Origin: Tulasnella sp. 424
Taxonomy: Eukaryota > Basidiomycota > Agaricomycetes > Cantharellales > Tulasnellaceae
Length of the DNA: 43,786 bases
Direction of reading: 5' to 3'
NCBI GenBank assembly: GCA_019633425.1
Contig: WSUB01000256.1
Location: 1-43,786 of the forward strand
Shown piece by piece: positions 41,640 to 43,786 of this stretch. The first letter of the stretch is position 1, and every line of letters starts with the position of its first letter. The position numbers were made by a program, and so were the translations under genes. The notes under the pieces were generated by a model. The model was not told where the DNA came from. It searched no databases and was given only the letters and a program-made list of their open reading frames with translations.

Positions 41640-42643
41640 TTACCTGAGCTGTGTGGCAAGATCCTGTTGGACACTGTCAAGATATGCACCATCTTGGATA
41701 TCTTCAACGGAGCTCCAGAGTTCCTCCAAAAAACCCCAAGAATACTCTTCGTTCCACTCTGTGAAGCTGAGCTTGAGGTAAGCACCGGTATTGCATTCGT
41801 CCAGGGCGAATCGGATCTGGCAGCAAACACTGAGGTAAGAAGACATTCAAAAACAGAGGCGTACTGGGATGACATACCAGACCACAGACGAGCAAAATTA
41901 CTGCTTTTGGCATCTTGGGGTAAAAGTATGCCCCGGAAAGGCATATGTCCCCTTTCGAATCAAAGGTTAACATACGGCAGATGATCATTCCTATTGCGGG
42001 GTGACGAAATGGCCCAGCTTCGGACTGTTCGTATGTCAGTACTATAGTGAGATGCAGAAAGAAAAAAAATAATACATACAGAGATGGCATCCTCGGCAAA
42101 ATCTTGACCTGGACTGCTGCAGAGAAAGCTGACGTCGTTGTCAGGGTACGTGCAAGTCAGTGCATCAAAGTCGGAGATAGCAAGGAGCCTAGCCACTGCC
42201 TTTCCACGCTTGACGAGTGAGTGGGCATAGGAGATGGCCTATGGAGTCAGAGGGAGACAGGGTGAGAGGGCGAAATACGCGGGACATTCCTACTCTCACA
42301 TAATTGATATCTTGCAAGGCAAGTGGAGGCAGTTGAACTGCAGGACCGTCATAGGGAAGAAGATCAAGAGTGATGGACCAGATATAAGCGACGGACTTCT
42401 TCGCCATTCATCGCGACATGAGTGGGCTACGAGAGAGGGCAAAGGAGCCAAAGTGAATGGCAACGAGCTCGGAATACTGCACGTCCAAGGGCTTAGGGGC
42501 GACGTGGTGTGCTAAATCGTGAGCTTGAGGTGTTTCGTGAGGTTCAACCAAATCTAAATTTAGATGGAAAGTCTTGACATTAGTAGTATGGGTATTAGAG
42601 GAGAACTCGTACTCTGAGAGTTTCCGTCGTTGAGGTTTGCCAT
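41640..42643 (-). pseudogene. Five-exon hypothetical gene with one in-frame TGA
   Basis: Exons (reverse) are 42643-42613, 42553-42300, 42238-42080, 42024-41878 and 41816-41640. The four introns are 55-61 nt and keep phase throughout; the first has a TACTAAT branch-like site. Translation starts MANLNDGNSQ and includes ELVAIHFGSFALSRSP, AYIWSITLDLLPYDGPAVQ, ISYAHSLVKRGKAVARLLAI, FRHPAIGMIICRML and LDECNTGAYLKLSFTEWN, 256 codons to a TAA. A TGA at 42410-42408 interrupts exon 2 in frame; TGG (Trp) would be the simplest ancestral codon. An alternative start just after it (42407) would still give 187 residues. No function is recognised. Confidence 0.6.
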
Positions 42644-43195
42644 AGCGCCTGCAGAGCCTCGGCTGATTTCAGGTCAGTTGAAGAAGGGAGTCGTCAATGA
42701 GCTTCACCTTCGTTTGGAATAACCCTTCCAGCGGTACTTATACCTGAGGAGAGGCTTGGTTTGAGATCTAATTGACCGTTGGCCCGACAGTGCTTGAGAC
42801 AGCCATACTCCGTGAACATGACTGGCCGCAGACACGACGTCCTGTATGATGCTCCCTGCAATGAGAGTAGAATGATTCTATAGCAAAATATTATACCATG
42901 ACATCTAAAGAATCAGAGTACTCGGTTCTCGGCTCGAAATGTCAGTCTGCGACCAAACCGAACGAAAGGGAACAAACACAACCAAGCATTGACGGTTTCC
43001 ATTACTCTGGACCCCTCTGTTGTTGGATTGACCCTCCAGATCGCCGTTCACTCTTGCAGTGCTATCCATTGTTTGTAAGGTCCTGTTATCAAAGTACTCA
43101 AGGAGATTCTCTTGAGTGGCTGTTGAAAGGTGTGTACCCAGTCTTGTTCAACTTGAAGCTTGTCGGTCCAAACTGAAATACTGTTCTCCCTAGCA
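42644..43195. promoter_or_regulatory. Divergent intergenic region
   Basis: This is 552 bases between two divergent starts (42643 reverse, 43196 forward). It probably carries both promoters. Open frames on both strands at 42898-43251 overlap each other and show no known motif. Confidence 0.35.
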
Positions 43196-43786
43196 ATGCC
43201 CAGGCAGATCGCAGCCTTCAAGTGTGCATGCCCTTGCGGGAAAATGATCAAGAGCCTTGAGACTCAGAGGAGACACCTTTCGGGCTTAGGACCGATGGCT
43301 ATCAAAGCGAACTACGCTCTAAGGGAATTGACTTCAACACGTAAACGAAAAGGGAGTCTCCCCTCCCGAGGAGCTCGAGGCTTGCCCCGCCACCAACGAA
43401 AGCCCCCCCCTACCATGTTGACAAGCTCTTCTATGTCTTCTATGCGCTTTCCTGCCAATTCGTCCACCCATCACGCATTCCCTCTCGACCTACCGGAGGT
43501 TGGTGATCCCGGCCCATCGACGCTGGAGCAAAGGTCACGGCGCTCAAGCTCAGCCACATCTCCATCCCCCCGAAGTCAAACCCCTCCCACAGACCAGATA
43601 GATTCATTCGCCGATGATCTAACTCAGGAACTCAACAACCGAGTCACGATAGAGAACCCAACTTCAGCTACCGGGAGTCCAAGCATTCCACAACGTCGGC
43701 CGGCAGTGGTAAGGCTCCAACTAATTACATTACATACCAATTATAATCGATTATATCTCATTACTGATTATATTAATTATGGGCCA
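43196..43786 (+). CDS. First exon of cysteine-rich transposase-like protein, partial
   Basis: The start ATG lies at 43196 and the frame is open to the window end. An intron probably begins at 43709 (GTAAGG), so exon 1 has 171 codons. The start MPRQIAAFKCACPCGKMIKS and following RRHL recall the Cys-rich openings of basidiomycete Tnp2/KDZ-type transposon proteins, which begin with a short CxCxC-like segment and an Arg/His-rich helix. A Ser/Pro-rich low-complexity region follows (AHRSPS-type composition) with an acidic patch DSFADDLTQEL. The catalytic part, if any, is beyond the window. The family call is tentative. Confidence 0.5.
   Translation, partial: MPRQIAAFKCACPCGKMIKSLETQRRHLSGLGPMAIKANYALRELTSTRKRKGSLPSRGARGLPRHQRKPPPTMLTSSSMSSMRFPANSSTHHAFPLDLPEVGDPGPSTLEQRSRRSSSATSPSPRSQTPPTDQIDSFADDLTQELNNRVTIENPTSATGSPSIPQRRPAVVRLQLITLHTNYNRLYLITDYINYGP

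Noticed and set aside
41634..41984. A 117-codon forward frame
   Set aside because: The opposite strand has a set of in-phase spliced exons with better coding character over the same bases.

Overview
The window looks like nuclear DNA of a filamentous basidiomycete, most likely an agaricomycete. The evidence is many introns of 50-80 nt with GT-AG ends, short C/T-rich promoters with TATA boxes, kinase-TPR fusion genes of a type expanded in agaricomycetes, a hAT DNA transposon, and a cysteine-rich N-terminus resembling basidiomycete transposase-like proteins. The species cannot be named from the sequence alone.

Positions 1-34738 form one tandem array that alternates two gene families. Family B is a Ser/Thr-type protein kinase fused to about seven 40-residue TPR repeats. 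It has four full-length copies (2958-5445, 10411-12856, 16858-19292, 32017-34460), all with the same eight-exon structure and all open when spliced. A fifth copy is reduced to promoter plus exon 1 (22966-23055). Family A is a Pro/Ser/Lys-rich protein ending in KLTIG. It has five copies (1-1848, 6366-9309, 13836-15800, 20662-21705, 23062-26555), and every one is broken by stops, frameshifts or deletions. The order is A1-B1-A2-B2-A3-B3-A4-(b)-A5-[hAT]-B4. A1/A3 and B1/B3 resemble each other, as do A2/A5 and B2/B4. Positions 1 to about 6200 match 13960 to about 20760, so the array grew by a duplication about 13.9 kb long.

Two mobile elements interrupt the array. A 4376-bp hAT element (27193-31568) has terminal inverted repeats and a near-perfect 8-bp target duplication. 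It carries a decayed transposase and a fragment of a related kinase exon. A MITE-like inverted-repeat element lies at 22121-22590. A recombination joint near 23060 places the promoter and first exon of family B in front of A5.

The array homology ends near 34738. Beyond it lie a decayed gene resembling fungal EST1/SMG-type proteins (35461-36705), a 1.9-kb stretch with a degenerate tandem repeat, a short reverse-strand exon that is an inverted duplicate of sequence at 35303-35383, an intact five-exon reverse-strand gene with an acidic tail (40840-39155), a reverse-strand five-exon gene with one in-frame stop (42643-41640), and the first exon of a forward gene running off the window (43196-43786).

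The most interesting object is the array itself. A kinase-TPR gene with intact catalytic motifs is kept open in four copies, with near-identical kinase C-lobes and variable TPR regions, while its alternating neighbour decays in every unit. A receptor-like or recognition role is an inference from architecture and copy dynamics, not something the sequence proves.
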